From JAAYBQ01 sp035403465 (lineage in GTDB: Bacteria > Spirochaetota > UBA4802 > UBA5550): DNA of 64,000 bases. The translations under genes were made by a program, and so were the position numbers. The notes under the pieces were generated by a model. It made no database searches and was not told where the DNA came from. It saw nothing but the letters and a program-made list of their open reading frames with translations. This document shows positions 1-8,916 of this stretch, piece after piece. Positions within the stretch are counted from its first letter, which is position 1; each line of letters begins with the position of its first letter. The DNA lies in assembly GCA_035403465.1 (NCBI GenBank), contig DAONFG010000010.1, positions 13,381-77,380 on the forward strand, given 5' to 3'.

Positions 1-608
1 AAGAGAACCAGCCTGAACGCAATATAGACCATGACAAAACCGATAACGGTATCGAGTATCCTCCACGAAAGTGGTTTCCTGAAAAGCGGCGCAAGTATCC
101 TGCCGCTATAGGCAAGGGCAAAGAACCATGCGAACGATGCGGCTACTGCACCAAGTCCGAAGAAGGGCTGCAGTTCATGGGGTCTTGCTGCCCCGAATCC
201 ACCGAGCATGACCACAGTGTCAAGGTAAACGTGCGGGTTGAGGTACGTCAGCGCGAATATGGTGATCACCGATTCTTTCAGTCCGCCTGAACCGCCCGCA
301 TCATCCATATCCATTGATTCACCCTTTACCGCAGATCGGAATGATTTAAAGGCAAACCACAGAAGATAGAGCGCGCCTGCACCTGCTGCGGCCTTTGTGA
401 CTGCGGGGTGACTGGTAAAAACGAATCCCATCCCCGCTATGCCAAGTGTTATAAGAAGCGCATCGCTGAGAGAACATACCCATGCAAGGAGGGCGCGGTG
501 CCGGCCCAGGATACCCTGGCGCAACACATAGGCGTTCTGCGCGCCGATTGCAATGATCAGCCCTGCGCCCGTGATGAACCCTTCAATGATGCTTGATGTG
601 ATTTGCAT
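1..608 (-). CDS. argO: LysE/ArgO-type amino acid exporter, 3' end outside the window
   Basis: This is an inner-membrane exporter of the LysE superfamily, closest in pattern to the arginine exporter ArgO, which moves basic amino acids out of the cell. I translated it by hand from the ATG at 606-608. About 202 residues are visible and no stop occurs before the window edge, so only the last few residues should be missing. The N-terminus carries GAGLIIAIGAQNAYVLRQG and the middle carries LNPHVYLDTVVMLG, both hallmark LysE/ArgO motifs, and the rest is mostly hydrophobic helices. An AGGAGA ribosome site lies just before the ATG. The gene diverges from the helicase gene across an AT-rich 266-base gap (609-874) where both promoters must lie. 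Substrate (Arg or Lys) is inferred from family only. Confidence 0.85.
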   Translation of the reverse strand, partial: MQITSSIIEGFITGAGLIIAIGAQNAYVLRQGILGRHRALLAWVCSLSDALLITLGIAGMGFVFTSHPAVTKAAAGAGALYLLWFAFKSFRSAVKGESMDMDDAGGSGGLKESVITIFALTYLNPHVYLDTVVMLGGFGAARPHELQPFFGLGAVAASFAWFFALAYSGRILAPLFRKPLSWRILDTVIGFVMVYIAFRLVL

Positions 609-874
609 TGGATTTCTCCTGTATCAGGAAAATACATTAATTGTTAGTTAACTTACTGTTTTCAATAATTTTTTAGAGAATTCGTGCAGTCCAATCTTAA
701 ATGTTTAAAAATTTTTAAAGAGGATAGTCGATATTAAAGGGAAATAGCTTCAAGTAAAACTGTTAAAGTCTGTTGACTATTTTGCACTTACATCTGATTT
801 TGTCATAAACATTAATGTTCTATATTAAATAGAAGGATAATATCTATCCTCATATAACATTCCAGGAGTACCAT

Positions 875-2017
875 ATGCCGTTTCAGGTTCCCGGCCTATC
901 CGGGGATTTATGCCGTGCAGCAGATGAGCTCGGCTACAGGGAACTCTTTCCGGTTCAGGGGGAGGCCATCCCTGTAATACTCGCAGGGAAAGACCTTGCT
1001 GTATCTGCACAGACAGGTTCAGGTAAAACCGCGGCATTTCTTCTTCCCATACTGCAGCGGTTAACAGAAAATAAATGTATACAAAAAAGTTCAGTCCGTG
1101 TACTGGTGCTTGTACCCACCAGGGAACTTGCAGTGCAGGTGGCTGAATCCGCAGAGATTTTCAGCAGGTACCTTCCCGGAAAGATAAGGGTTGCTGCGGT
1201 ACATGGCGGGGTTTCAATAAATCCCCAGGTGCAGAGCCTGGCGGGCGGGGCGGATATCCTGGTTGCAACTCCCGGGAGGCTTATCGATATCGCGGGGAGT
1301 AACGGCGTGAAGCTTTCTCATGTCGAGATCCTGGTTCTTGATGAAGCAGACAGGATGCTGGACCTGGGATTTAAAGATGAAGTCGGCATTATTTTGAAAA
1401 TGCTCCCTGAAAAAAGGCAGAATCTTTTGTTTTCCGCGACCCTTGGTACTAATCTTAAATCAGCGGGTATTGATTTTTTAGACGGTGCAGTAAAAATCGG
1501 GATTGAAAAATCGGCTGCTCCTGCAGAACCTGTTGAGCAGATCGTTTATACGGTTGACCGGAATAACAAGGGAATTCTGCTGCGTTACCTGATAAACGAC
1601 GGCGGCTGGGAACAGGTTCTTGTCTTTGTATCATCAAAAAGAAAAGCTGACAATGTGGCACGCAAACTCAACGTGAACCATATATCTTCTGAAGCGATGC
1701 ATGGAGATAAAAGCCAGGGAGCCAGGACCGGGGCTCTTGCACGTTTCAGGCAGGGAAAGATCAGGGTGCTTGTGGCGACCGATCTTGCATCCCGGGGGCT
1801 TGATATTGAACAGCTGCCGTATGTTGTCAATTACGAGCTTCCCAGGTCTGCAGCGGATTATATCCACCGCATAGGCAGGACAGGCAGGGCTGGAATAAAG
1901 GGAATCGCAGTAACTCTCCTGTGCGAAGATGAGTTCCAGCATATGAGGCTGATTGAAAAACGTATGGACCGGAAGCCTGTATATATTGATTCAGCAAACA
2001 TCACGTTTAAGCAGTAG
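875..2017 (+). CDS. DEAD-box ATP-dependent RNA helicase
   Basis: This is an RNA helicase that uses ATP to open short RNA duplexes, typically in ribosome assembly, mRNA decay or cold adaptation. All core motifs are visible in order: AQTGSGKT (residues 45-52), PTRELA (81-86), TPGR (132-135), DEAD (156-159), SAT (187-189) and HRIGRTGR (331-338). At 380 residues it is a bare two-domain core of RhlE-like type, without a C-terminal RNA-binding extension. An AGGAG site precedes the ATG by six bases. The next gene on the same strand encodes a separate RRM protein, so an RNA-binding partner may be supplied in trans. Subfamily (RhlE, CshA, DeaD) cannot be settled from motifs alone. Confidence 0.93.
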   Translation: MPFQVPGLSGDLCRAADELGYRELFPVQGEAIPVILAGKDLAVSAQTGSGKTAAFLLPILQRLTENKCIQKSSVRVLVLVPTRELAVQVAESAEIFSRYLPGKIRVAAVHGGVSINPQVQSLAGGADILVATPGRLIDIAGSNGVKLSHVEILVLDEADRMLDLGFKDEVGIILKMLPEKRQNLLFSATLGTNLKSAGIDFLDGAVKIGIEKSAAPAEPVEQIVYTVDRNNKGILLRYLINDGGWEQVLVFVSSKRKADNVARKLNVNHISSEAMHGDKSQGARTGALARFRQGKIRVLVATDLASRGLDIEQLPYVVNYELPRSAADYIHRIGRTGRAGIKGIAVTLLCEDEFQHMRLIEKRMDRKPVYIDSANITFKQ

Positions 2018-2040
2018 GCTTGTTGGTTTTTCATTTTTTA

Positions 2041-2125
2041 ACAGGGGGTCCGGGGGCGAAGCCCCTGAAAACGCCCCGCACTCCCGGCCAGCCGGGATTC
2101 CATCGTTAAATGGAGTTTTGCAACA
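2041..2125 (+). repeat. Dispersed GC-rich double-hairpin repeat, copy A
   Basis: This copy starts with a GGGGGCGAAGCCCC-type hairpin, followed by GAAAACGCCCCGCA and ends with GGAGTTTTGCAA. The same order of blocks occurs at 23389-23452, at 57918-57994 and, inverted, at 29103-29178. It fills the gap between the helicase and RRM genes. No T-run follows the first hairpin, so it is not an ordinary intrinsic terminator. Confidence 0.7.
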
Positions 2126-2164
2126 AGTCAATATTTGAGATATCTAACTAACAAGGAATTATTT

Positions 2165-3175
2165 ATGGATGACAAAAAAATTTTTATCGGGAATTTAAAC
2201 TTTGAGGTAACTGAGGCGGATGTCAGGAAACTTTTATCAAAGTATGGAACAGTGGAAGATATAAGGATGAACCAGAAGAAGGGGTACGCTCTTGTTGAGA
2301 TGTCCACTGCTGATGAAGCCGCAGAAGCGGTTCAGAAACTGGACGGTACAATGTACAGGGATCGTGAAGTCAGGATAAACCTGGAAATGAAGGCGGGCAG
2401 GGCCAGATCTGCATCTGTCAGAAGATATAAAGAACGCGGGGAGAGTTTTTCCGGTGACAGGGAGGCGGTAAATTCAGCAGGCAGAACGGACCGCGGAAAT
2501 AAACGGGATTCTGTAAGACATGGTTCAGGTGATAATCAGCGGGACAGGGATGCTGTTTCATCACCCGGTAAATACAAGGGTGAATACAGCGAAAGGTTTA
2601 AAAAAATGTCTGCGAGTATGGCAGATTCAAGATCAAAATCGGAAGCTGCTGATTCAGGTAACAGGCAGGGCGGCATAAACCGGAGAGAAAGGCCGAATGC
2701 GAATGACAGGGACAGAAGATCTGCAGAAAAAACTTCAGGTACCGGCAAACCCCAGAAGAAGGAGTGGACGTCCGGGCAGCCATTGCGTTCTGACGGACCG
2801 CGGCTCGATGACGAGAAGCCGCATTATATCAGGCGCGAGAGGCCGGCAGCTGATCACAGGCAGAAGGAAAGATCATCAGGCCCGGACGACAGGGGAAACA
2901 GAAAAAGAGAATGGAATACCGATAAAACTTCAGGCCAGCCTGGCAGACCTGGCAACAGGCGGGATAACAGGCCTGTGAGCAATCAGCCGCGCGAAGAGAG
3001 ATCGGGAGATCGTCCTAAATCCCGGCCATCGGGCAGTTCGCCAAAACAGTCTACCCGGACATCCAGACCCGGTGCAGGTGAGAGCGGAAGGGGCAGATCG
3101 TCCGGTTCATCGCGGCCCGACAACCGCGGCGGCGCAGGAGAGAGAGACCGGAATAACCGTTCGAAGAGGGACTGA
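2165..3175 (+). CDS. RRM RNA-binding protein with long charged disordered tail
   Basis: This is a predicted single-strand RNA-binding protein of 336 residues. Residues 4-80 form one RNA recognition motif, with RNP2 IFIGNL (6-11) and RNP1 KGYALVEM (39-46). The fifth RNP1 position is Leu rather than the usual aromatic residue. The remaining ~250 residues are low-complexity sequence rich in Arg, Ser, Gly, Asp and Asn (many RDR, SGR and RRD clusters), most likely disordered and RNA-interacting. The ATG at 2165 is chosen over upstream in-frame codons because AAGGA sits at 2153-2157 and the RRM begins right after it. It follows a DEAD-box helicase and is followed three bases later by a DUF1456 gene. 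Short bacterial RRM proteins are common, but a tail of this length is unusual. Role in RNA remodelling is inference. Confidence 0.88.
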   Translation: MDDKKIFIGNLNFEVTEADVRKLLSKYGTVEDIRMNQKKGYALVEMSTADEAAEAVQKLDGTMYRDREVRINLEMKAGRARSASVRRYKERGESFSGDREAVNSAGRTDRGNKRDSVRHGSGDNQRDRDAVSSPGKYKGEYSERFKKMSASMADSRSKSEAADSGNRQGGINRRERPNANDRDRRSAEKTSGTGKPQKKEWTSGQPLRSDGPRLDDEKPHYIRRERPAADHRQKERSSGPDDRGNRKREWNTDKTSGQPGRPGNRRDNRPVSNQPREERSGDRPKSRPSGSSPKQSTRTSRPGAGESGRGRSSGSSRPDNRGGAGERDRNNRSKRD

Positions 3176-3178
3176 CAT

Positions 3179-3658
3179 ATGGGAGATATCAATAAAAATG
3201 ATATACTGCGGCGGTTAAGATACGCCCTCAACATCGGCAACGCTGAAATGTCCGGAATTTTTAAACTTGCGGGGTATGAACTTTCCGAGTATTCCATCCT
3301 GAATTTTTTAAAAAAGGATGACGAAGAGGGATATGTTGAATGTAGCGACAGGGAGCTTGAATTCTTTCTTGACGGCCTGATTATTCAGAGAAGAGGAAAA
3401 AAGGAAACAGCGGAAAGTGAACCTGCTGTTAAACCCGAGGGTCGTATTTCAAACAACCTTGTATTAAAAAAATTAAGAATAGCCCTTGATTTTAAAGAGG
3501 AGAATATGCTCGAGATGTTCAGGCTTGCAGGATTTGAAATCACGAAACCTGAACTTTCAGCCCTGTTCAGAAAAAAAGGTCACAAAAACTACAAGGTCTG
3601 CGGCGACCAGATATTGAAGAATTTTCTGCAGGGAATTACAGTTTACTTTAGAAAGTGA
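3179..3658 (+). CDS. DUF1456 (YehS-like) protein
   Basis: This 159-residue protein matches the DUF1456/YehS pattern: two copies of a ~60-residue module. The first starts NDILRRLRYALNIGNAEMSGIFKLAGYELS (split here only by description) and the second at about residue 88 with NNLVLKKLRIALDFKEENM. Each copy ends in a C-x-DQ/RxLxxFLxGL helix. The biochemical function of the family is unknown. It starts three bases after the RRM gene stop, so the two are very likely translated from one message, which gives a hint of an RNA-linked role. No signal peptide or membrane segment is present, so it is cytoplasmic. Confidence 0.85.
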   Translation: MGDINKNDILRRLRYALNIGNAEMSGIFKLAGYELSEYSILNFLKKDDEEGYVECSDRELEFFLDGLIIQRRGKKETAESEPAVKPEGRISNNLVLKKLRIALDFKEENMLEMFRLAGFEITKPELSALFRKKGHKNYKVCGDQILKNFLQGITVYFRK

Positions 3659-3707
3659 AACCGGATATTTGACTTCCACTCCTTTTGCCCGGTGTCTGTC
3701 AGTTTAA

Positions 3708-4172
3708 TCAGGCATTCTCCGGGATCTGCACCATGACAGCTTCACCCTTTGCGGTGACCACTCCATCAGCGGTAACTGTTGCAGTGAGTACAACCTTCCG
3801 GTTTTTTATCTCTACAATTTTTGCCCGTACTTCAAGTTCCACCCCTGCAGGTGTGGGCTTCAGGTAATCCACCTTAAGAGAGGCTGTCACAAAGCGGGAG
3901 ATCGGTTTTTCGCCAAGTTCAAACCCGTCATGCCTGTGCTTTGCAGCAGCAGCTGTACCGGCGCAGTGACAGTCTATGAGTGATGCGATCAGTCCGCCGT
4001 ATATGTTGCCCGGGAACCCTCCGCTCTGGTGAAGTTCGGGTGTAAAACGGCACAGTCCTTCATCGCCGTCCCAGTAGCTTTTAATGTGCATCCCCCTGTC
4101 GTTCAGCCTGCCGCAGCCGTAACAGTGCGAATAGTTGTCCGGGTAGTAGTCCTGGAAAGCTTTTGTTGTCAT
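3708..4172 (-). CDS. PaaI-like hotdog-fold thioesterase
   Basis: This is a predicted acyl-CoA thioesterase of the hotdog superfamily, 154 residues. Visible family marks are the N-terminal CYGCGRLNDRGMHIKSYWDG block, GNIYGGLIASLIDCHCAGTA (the helix carrying the catalytic region) and SLKVDYLKPTPAGVELEVRAK. The ATG at 4170-4172 is preferred because GGGAGAA lies just upstream and because it begins one base after the stop of the chemoreceptor gene (4174). A longer reading frame runs to 4208 but would overlap that gene. Proteins starting with the CxxCG element often act on aryl or medium-chain acyl-CoA, but substrate cannot be read here. It is probably cotranscribed with the upstream chemoreceptor gene. 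Confidence 0.82.
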   Translation of the reverse strand: MTTKAFQDYYPDNYSHCYGCGRLNDRGMHIKSYWDGDEGLCRFTPELHQSGGFPGNIYGGLIASLIDCHCAGTAAAAKHRHDGFELGEKPISRFVTASLKVDYLKPTPAGVELEVRAKIVEIKNRKVVLTATVTADGVVTAKGEAVMVQIPENA

Positions 4173-4173
4173 A

Positions 4174-5571
4174 TCAGTTTCTCCCAAGGTCGAGGGCAAG
4201 CTGTTCAAGTGAACCTATGATTCCGTTTAGTTCATCGCTGGAACCGGAGAGTTCGCTTATTGCAGTAGTGAACACGCTCCCTGTATGTACCAGGTTCTCT
4301 ACAGCATGCCCTATGGTCTTTATCCCGTTCATCTGTCCTGCGGATTCATCAGAAATACGTGTTATCGCAGAAACGATTTCGTTCATCTCCTTTATCAGTT
4401 CGGCAAAAAATTCAGAAACTTTAAGCACCAGGTCAGCGCCTGAATCGACGTCCGCAGTGTTGCGTTCTATTATTTCTCTGATTTTTTTGGAGGATTCGGT
4501 AGTCTTCTGCGAGAGGTTCTTTACCTCGGTGGCGACAACCATGAAGCCCCGGCCCGCGTCACCCGCACGCGCAGCTTCGATCGCGGCATTAAGCGCCAAA
4601 AGGTTTGTCTGGAAACTGATATCGTTTATAACGCCTGTTATATTAGATATCTCGTGGCTGTGACCTGATATGCGGTTCATCGATGATGATAGATTTTCTG
4701 CAAGAACCTTTTTACCTGCTATCACGGTGTTAAGTGAGCCGAGGTCTTTGCTCGATTCAGCTGCCTGCATGGTATTTGAATGCACGCTTGCAGTGAACTG
4801 GTCAACAGTTTCAGATATCTCTTTTATTGAACCGTCATGTTCAGAATTGCGTACCGATATTTCACGGCAGGCTGAAGTTATATTCTTTGATGATGCAGAT
4901 ATCTTTTCTATCTGTTCATTCATCCCTGCTACTGCTGTTGAAGTGCGGTGAAAGTTTTCATCACTCTCAAGCCGCGCCTCTTCAAGCTGCTTCACGTTGC
5001 GGTTTGTGAAAGAAGCCATCAGGTAGAGGAAATAACTTGTTCCTGCCAGGAACATGATTTTAGGAAACTCCTGGGCAAGGCGTAGAGTTTTGTTGTCAAA
5101 AACTGTTGCCGGATCTTTACTGAAGACCATGCCGCCATACTTTGTTCCAAGGTAAATAAGAAAGATATAACTGGACACTGAGAGTACTCCGAAATAGATG
5201 TTAAGCTTTTTATTATAGCGCAGTCCGCATATAATGGCAAAAACCATGTAGAGCAGGAATGTTGACGGTTCCTTGAGAGACATTGCGTATCCGTGATACG
5301 GATCGTTGTGAAAGGCATACTTTACGAGAAATATAAGAATGACTTCAAGAGTGACAGAGGTGAAAATCAGAGTATCGGTTACGTTCTTTCGTTTTATAAA
5401 ATATGTGTTAACTAATGCAACAACGAGGTACGTACCCGCTATTGTCAGCACAGATATATATACTTCCGGAACTGATCCGGATTTCATGGCTGCAAAAGCG
5501 GAAAGAAAAAAGAATAATATAAATACATATCTTACGCGGTTGATTATGCGTTCTATTTCGATTCTATTCAT
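4174..5571 (-). CDS. Methyl-accepting chemotaxis protein with multi-pass membrane N-terminus
   Basis: This is a chemoreceptor-type signalling protein of 465 residues. Residues ~12-190 hold about six hydrophobic segments with very short loops and no periplasmic sensor domain, like the 6-TM input modules of some spirochaete cyclases. A cytoplasmic coiled-coil follows, with the signature hairpin INDISFQTNLLALNAAIEA and then ARAGDAGRGFMVVATEVKNL, which contacts CheA/CheW. The likely signal is membrane-embedded or intracellular rather than a periplasmic ligand. It starts 58 bases from the U32 gene and runs one base into the thioesterase gene. No che genes are in the window, so it is an isolated receptor. 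Confidence 0.92.
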   Translation of the reverse strand: MNRIEIERIINRVRYVFILFFFLSAFAAMKSGSVPEVYISVLTIAGTYLVVALVNTYFIKRKNVTDTLIFTSVTLEVILIFLVKYAFHNDPYHGYAMSLKEPSTFLLYMVFAIICGLRYNKKLNIYFGVLSVSSYIFLIYLGTKYGGMVFSKDPATVFDNKTLRLAQEFPKIMFLAGTSYFLYLMASFTNRNVKQLEEARLESDENFHRTSTAVAGMNEQIEKISASSKNITSACREISVRNSEHDGSIKEISETVDQFTASVHSNTMQAAESSKDLGSLNTVIAGKKVLAENLSSSMNRISGHSHEISNITGVINDISFQTNLLALNAAIEAARAGDAGRGFMVVATEVKNLSQKTTESSKKIREIIERNTADVDSGADLVLKVSEFFAELIKEMNEIVSAITRISDESAGQMNGIKTIGHAVENLVHTGSVFTTAISELSGSSDELNGIIGSLEQLALDLGRN

Positions 5572-5629
5572 GCGATTATCCTTGTAGATATATTATAGTA
5601 AAAAAAACAAATTGAACCAATAAAAGAAA

Positions 5630-7459
5630 CTATTTTTTATCCGCAGTGTAAACATACATTACACAATCTGGACAGTTAAAGACCAGCCTGTAACGGTCTC
5701 TGCCGTCGCTAATAAAGAGCAGATTGTTTGACCGGTCATCTTCATGATACTTCGGGCAGCATCCTGTTTCATATCTAATGCAGAGCTTTGTTTTCATGAC
5801 CGGGACGTTCCCGTTTTCCTCACTGCACTCGAACGCAGGATGAATCGTTTTAACTCCATGGCGTTCATAAAAATTCCGCGCAAGACTGTTGCTTACATTG
5901 TATGTAAAGTCCAGTTCATCAACAGGGTAGTGGTGTGATGTCTTTTTGAACGGTATTTGCGTGCGGCTGAATTCATTAATTCTTTTCTGTTCAAGTGCGG
6001 CAGTTGAGCGCCTTCTAAGGTCATTAAGGATCGAGGGTTGAATGTATATGTTTTCTACGCCTTCTATTTTTATGTTCCGCGATATAAACATTGTCGCACC
6101 CAGTTTTTTCAGGTGGCGCATGATGCCCTCTTCTGCAGATGTGGAGGACCGGGACTGTTCTCCTGTAAGCGGCGAGTCCATTGATATTGTCAGCCCGTCG
6201 TCATCTGTCAGTGTCAGGCTGACAATGTGTCCTTTAACCGTGAGTTCCATGTCTACCGCAATTTTCCGTTCAGTACGGGATGCATCGAGCGTTTTTTCAA
6301 ACATCACGTCATGGTTACGGTACAGGACAGCACCAGTGTATATAGAATTCATCTCAAGCGGAAAAATTTTATTCCCCTCAACCCGGTTTACCCGGATACC
6401 TTTCAGTTTACCTTCACTGTCAGTGAAGGTAAGTCCGTCACCGTTATGCAGTGGTTCATCGGCCTTAACCGAGAAAGATTTTCCGTTTATGCCTGTTACC
6501 GCTGCAGTCTTTTTACCTGTGGACTTGGGAGATCTGAAGGATGAAACACTCCCGGTTCTTCCATGAAGGAAATATTCCGTGTATCCGCGGTTGAAAGTGC
6601 GTTCAGGGTCAGGGTTGAAGTCAAAGTAGACTCTGCCGGAGGAGGATCTCACGAGCTCCTGCTTTTCTTCAAGTACGCGGTCAATTGTCTGCCTGTAGTG
6701 TGCGGTTATGTTTTTTACGTAGTGTATATCTTTGAGGCGGCCTTCTATCTTGAATGAGTCTATGCCTGCATTTATCAGTTCGGGTATGTTTTCAGTGTGG
6801 TTCAGGTCTTTTGTCGAAAGGAGGTGCCCGTGTGATATTACACCGCCCGATTCAGCCGAAAGGTCCCACTCCTTCCTGCAGGGCTGGGCGCACTCGCCTC
6901 GGTTGGCGCTCCGGCCGCCAGCCGAGGCGCTCATGTAGCAGCTGCCGCTGAAGCTGACACATAGCGCGCCGTGTATAAAAAATTCCAGTTCGCATGTCAC
7001 ACTTTTTCGTATTGTGCAAACCTGTTCAATGGATAGTTCGCGCGCAAGCACTATGCGTTTAAATCCCGCAGATGCAAGAAACTTTATCCTTTCAGGGCTG
7101 TAGTTCCCGGCCTGGGTGCTGGCGTGCAGGCTAACAGGCGGAAGGTCCATCTCCAGTATCCCCATGTCCTGGATTATCAGTGCGTCTATGCCCGCACTGT
7201 ACAGGTCATGTATAAGTTTCCGGGCCTCTTCAAGTTCGTTGTCAAAGAGGATGGTGTTGAGAGCCGCATATACCCTGGAATTGTACATGTGTGCGTATGA
7301 CGCAAGTTTTTCGATGTCGGAAACACTGTTCCCGGCAGCTGCCCTTGCGCTGAATTTTTCCGGTCCGATGTAAACAGCATCGGCTCCGTAATTGATTGCG
7401 GCTTTTCCTGCATCGGCATTTTTTGCCGGAGCAAGAAGTTCTATATTTCGAGGATTCAT
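5630..7459 (-). CDS. U32 family protein, RlhA-like 23S rRNA hydroxylase
   Basis: This is a U32 'peptidase' family protein. Characterised members are Fe-S dependent tRNA or rRNA hydroxylases (TrhP, RlhA) rather than proteases. At 609 residues it has the long form with a C-terminal extension, as in RlhA, which hydroxylates cytidine 2501 of 23S rRNA. Visible marks are ELLAPAKNADAGKAAINYGA at the N-terminus, the SLHASTQ strand, and the cluster region with Cys174, Cys190 and Cys194 in SCYMS...NRGECAQPCR, plus a Cys-rich C-terminus (KTKLCIRYETGCCP). A GTG at 7477 could add six residues; the ATG at 7459 is chosen, but neither has a convincing ribosome site. Two strong intragenic inverted repeats (6408-6432 and 6895-6929) are noted separately. 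Confidence 0.85.
   Translation of the reverse strand: MNPRNIELLAPAKNADAGKAAINYGADAVYIGPEKFSARAAAGNSVSDIEKLASYAHMYNSRVYAALNTILFDNELEEARKLIHDLYSAGIDALIIQDMGILEMDLPPVSLHASTQAGNYSPERIKFLASAGFKRIVLARELSIEQVCTIRKSVTCELEFFIHGALCVSFSGSCYMSASAGGRSANRGECAQPCRKEWDLSAESGGVISHGHLLSTKDLNHTENIPELINAGIDSFKIEGRLKDIHYVKNITAHYRQTIDRVLEEKQELVRSSSGRVYFDFNPDPERTFNRGYTEYFLHGRTGSVSSFRSPKSTGKKTAAVTGINGKSFSVKADEPLHNGDGLTFTDSEGKLKGIRVNRVEGNKIFPLEMNSIYTGAVLYRNHDVMFEKTLDASRTERKIAVDMELTVKGHIVSLTLTDDDGLTISMDSPLTGEQSRSSTSAEEGIMRHLKKLGATMFISRNIKIEGVENIYIQPSILNDLRRRSTAALEQKRINEFSRTQIPFKKTSHHYPVDELDFTYNVSNSLARNFYERHGVKTIHPAFECSEENGNVPVMKTKLCIRYETGCCPKYHEDDRSNNLLFISDGRDRYRLVFNCPDCVMYVYTADKK
6408..6432. repeat. Perfect 12-bp intragenic inverted repeat
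   Basis: TTACCTTCACTG and CAGTGAAGGTAA flank a single T, giving a 25-base perfect palindrome inside the U32 gene. In RNA it would fold as a ~10-bp stem with a small loop. No T-run follows on either strand. Confidence 0.6.
6895..6929. repeat. GC-rich intragenic stem-loop in the cluster-binding region of the U32 gene
   Basis: CGCCTCGGTTGGCG (6895-6908) and CGCCAGCCGAGGCG (6916-6929) are complementary except for one G-T type position, around a 7-base loop. The DNA encodes the conserved stretch between the Cys174 and Cys190 ligands. GC content here is visibly above the surrounding gene. Confidence 0.6.
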
Positions 7460-7627
7460 CGTCTTTACCAGGTGCACTGATACCGCGTACGTTCAGTGTT
7501 GTCAAGGAAAACTGGTCATAACCAGGCGCCTGCCAAGAGATAAATCTCCGGAAATATTCACGCTTCATTGTGCATGCAGTTATATTTACCAGAAAAAGCA
7601 GCAGTTAAGCAAGGCAGAGTATTTATA

Positions 7628-7654
7628 TTGACGCTTGACTGAAACTGTTATAAT
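7628..7654 (+). promoter_or_regulatory. Possible promoter of the PilZ gene
   Basis: TTGACG at 7628-7633 and a perfect TATAAT at 7649-7654 are separated by 15 bases, shorter than ideal. The TATAAT lies 47 bases before the ATG of the PilZ gene. The 224-base gap 7478-7701 shows nothing else. Confidence 0.35.
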
Positions 7655-7701
7655 GAATATTATATATCAACCGCATTTGTTATACAAAAAATGGAGTTAT
7701 C

Positions 7702-8796
7702 ATGAATCCTGAAGTAAAAAAGATCACAGACCGTAAGATAATGTACGATTACCTTAAAAAACTATTCACCAGGAAAATGGTCTTCCTGAAAACCAAAGAG
7801 CTCAACATTGAAACATCCTCGTTTGTATTCAATGAGGATGGAGTAATATTTACCCTTGCTGAGCCCGTAGCAGAGGATAATGTCAGCCTGTATATAAGAA
7901 ACGGGAATGAACTGCTGCTGGCCCGTGCTTTGATAGTATCACGTTCCGGCAATGAATATAAATGCACGGTATCCGAGATGCTGATCATGAACATACCCAG
8001 GAAGGAGGAACGTATCAAAGCCACGGTTACTACCAACGGTGGGAATGTTTATATCTCGAACATAATTTCAGATTTTACGTTAAAACAGAACTTTGAGGAT
8101 AACAAGCGCAAAATACTTGCACTGAAGGATGACCTTGAAGCAAAACTCGGGAAAAAGTATGAGAAGGTGACAGTATACGCAGTAAGCGAACAGAAGAACG
8201 ACCTGCGTATGAATTATTTTATTAAAGAGAGAAAACCGTACTTTATAAAAGATGTTACGCAGCGTTGTGACGATGATCCGCAATATAAATATTACATTGA
8301 TACGATTTATCATGAGGAACACGAGTCAAACAGGCGGATGATCTCTGAAATCGCGGTACCGTTTCTCTACAGGTACATGATGCCTTTCGGGTACCTGCGC
8401 GTGAATGAATCAAAACCGCTTACGGATGAGGATTATTCATCACTTAAAAAAACCGGTATGAGTATATCCACTTATTTTACAAATGACAAGAGTATTATTA
8501 AAAGCTCAAGCGACCGGATCTATATTACTGATCTTTCCATGACAGGACTGGGAGTGATTTTCAAGGAGAGGGCATATATCAGGCATTTCAGGGAGAATAG
8601 CCTTGTTATCTTTACAGTTTATATGCCGGGCGACAGGACGTCCGTTGTCATGTGTGAGGTAAAAAATATTACCATTTTAAAAAACGGTGTGTACAGGGTA
8701 GGGTGCAGTATCATGAATTTTGACGCAATAGGTGAAGTAAACTATACGGAATACCTTGAAACAACGGGGATCAGCACTGATCCGTCAGGAGATTAG
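7702..8796 (+). CDS. PilZ-domain protein of the DUF1577-like spirochaete type
   Basis: This 364-residue protein has a C-terminal PilZ domain (about residues 270-360), recognised by the ITDLSMTGLGVIF element that normally contacts c-di-GMP, and by a YRVGCSIMNFD strand near the end. The N-terminal ~110 residues look like a second PilZ/YcgR-N type barrel, and the middle (residues ~125-250) contains KERKPYFIKDVTQ and AVPFLYRYMMPFGYLRV. This layout resembles the DUF1577 proteins of Leptospira-like spirochaetes. The c-di-GMP binding is inferred: the upstream Arg cluster is only partly matched (SSSDR). GGAG precedes the ATG. A GGDEF protein elsewhere in the window (36575-38107) could supply the ligand. 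Confidence 0.72.
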   Translation: MNPEVKKITDRKIMYDYLKKLFTRKMVFLKTKELNIETSSFVFNEDGVIFTLAEPVAEDNVSLYIRNGNELLLARALIVSRSGNEYKCTVSEMLIMNIPRKEERIKATVTTNGGNVYISNIISDFTLKQNFEDNKRKILALKDDLEAKLGKKYEKVTVYAVSEQKNDLRMNYFIKERKPYFIKDVTQRCDDDPQYKYYIDTIYHEEHESNRRMISEIAVPFLYRYMMPFGYLRVNESKPLTDEDYSSLKKTGMSISTYFTNDKSIIKSSSDRIYITDLSMTGLGVIFKERAYIRHFRENSLVIFTVYMPGDRTSVVMCEVKNITILKNGVYRVGCSIMNFDAIGEVNYTEYLETTGISTDPSGD

Positions 8797-8916
8797 GATG
8801 CCCGGGACACTCATATTGTCAGGCCCAGTCATCACCAAAGCGGGCAAGGCCATAAATGTATAAACCTTCAATTTATTTGCTTGTAAATTCTTATCGCAGC
8901 AGAAGTATCCAATATC

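Noticed and set aside
4163..4663. 166-codon plus-strand frame opposite the chemoreceptor gene
   Set aside because: It is Ser/Ile-rich antisense sequence typical of a frame opposite a coiled coil; the chemoreceptor on the minus strand is unmistakable.
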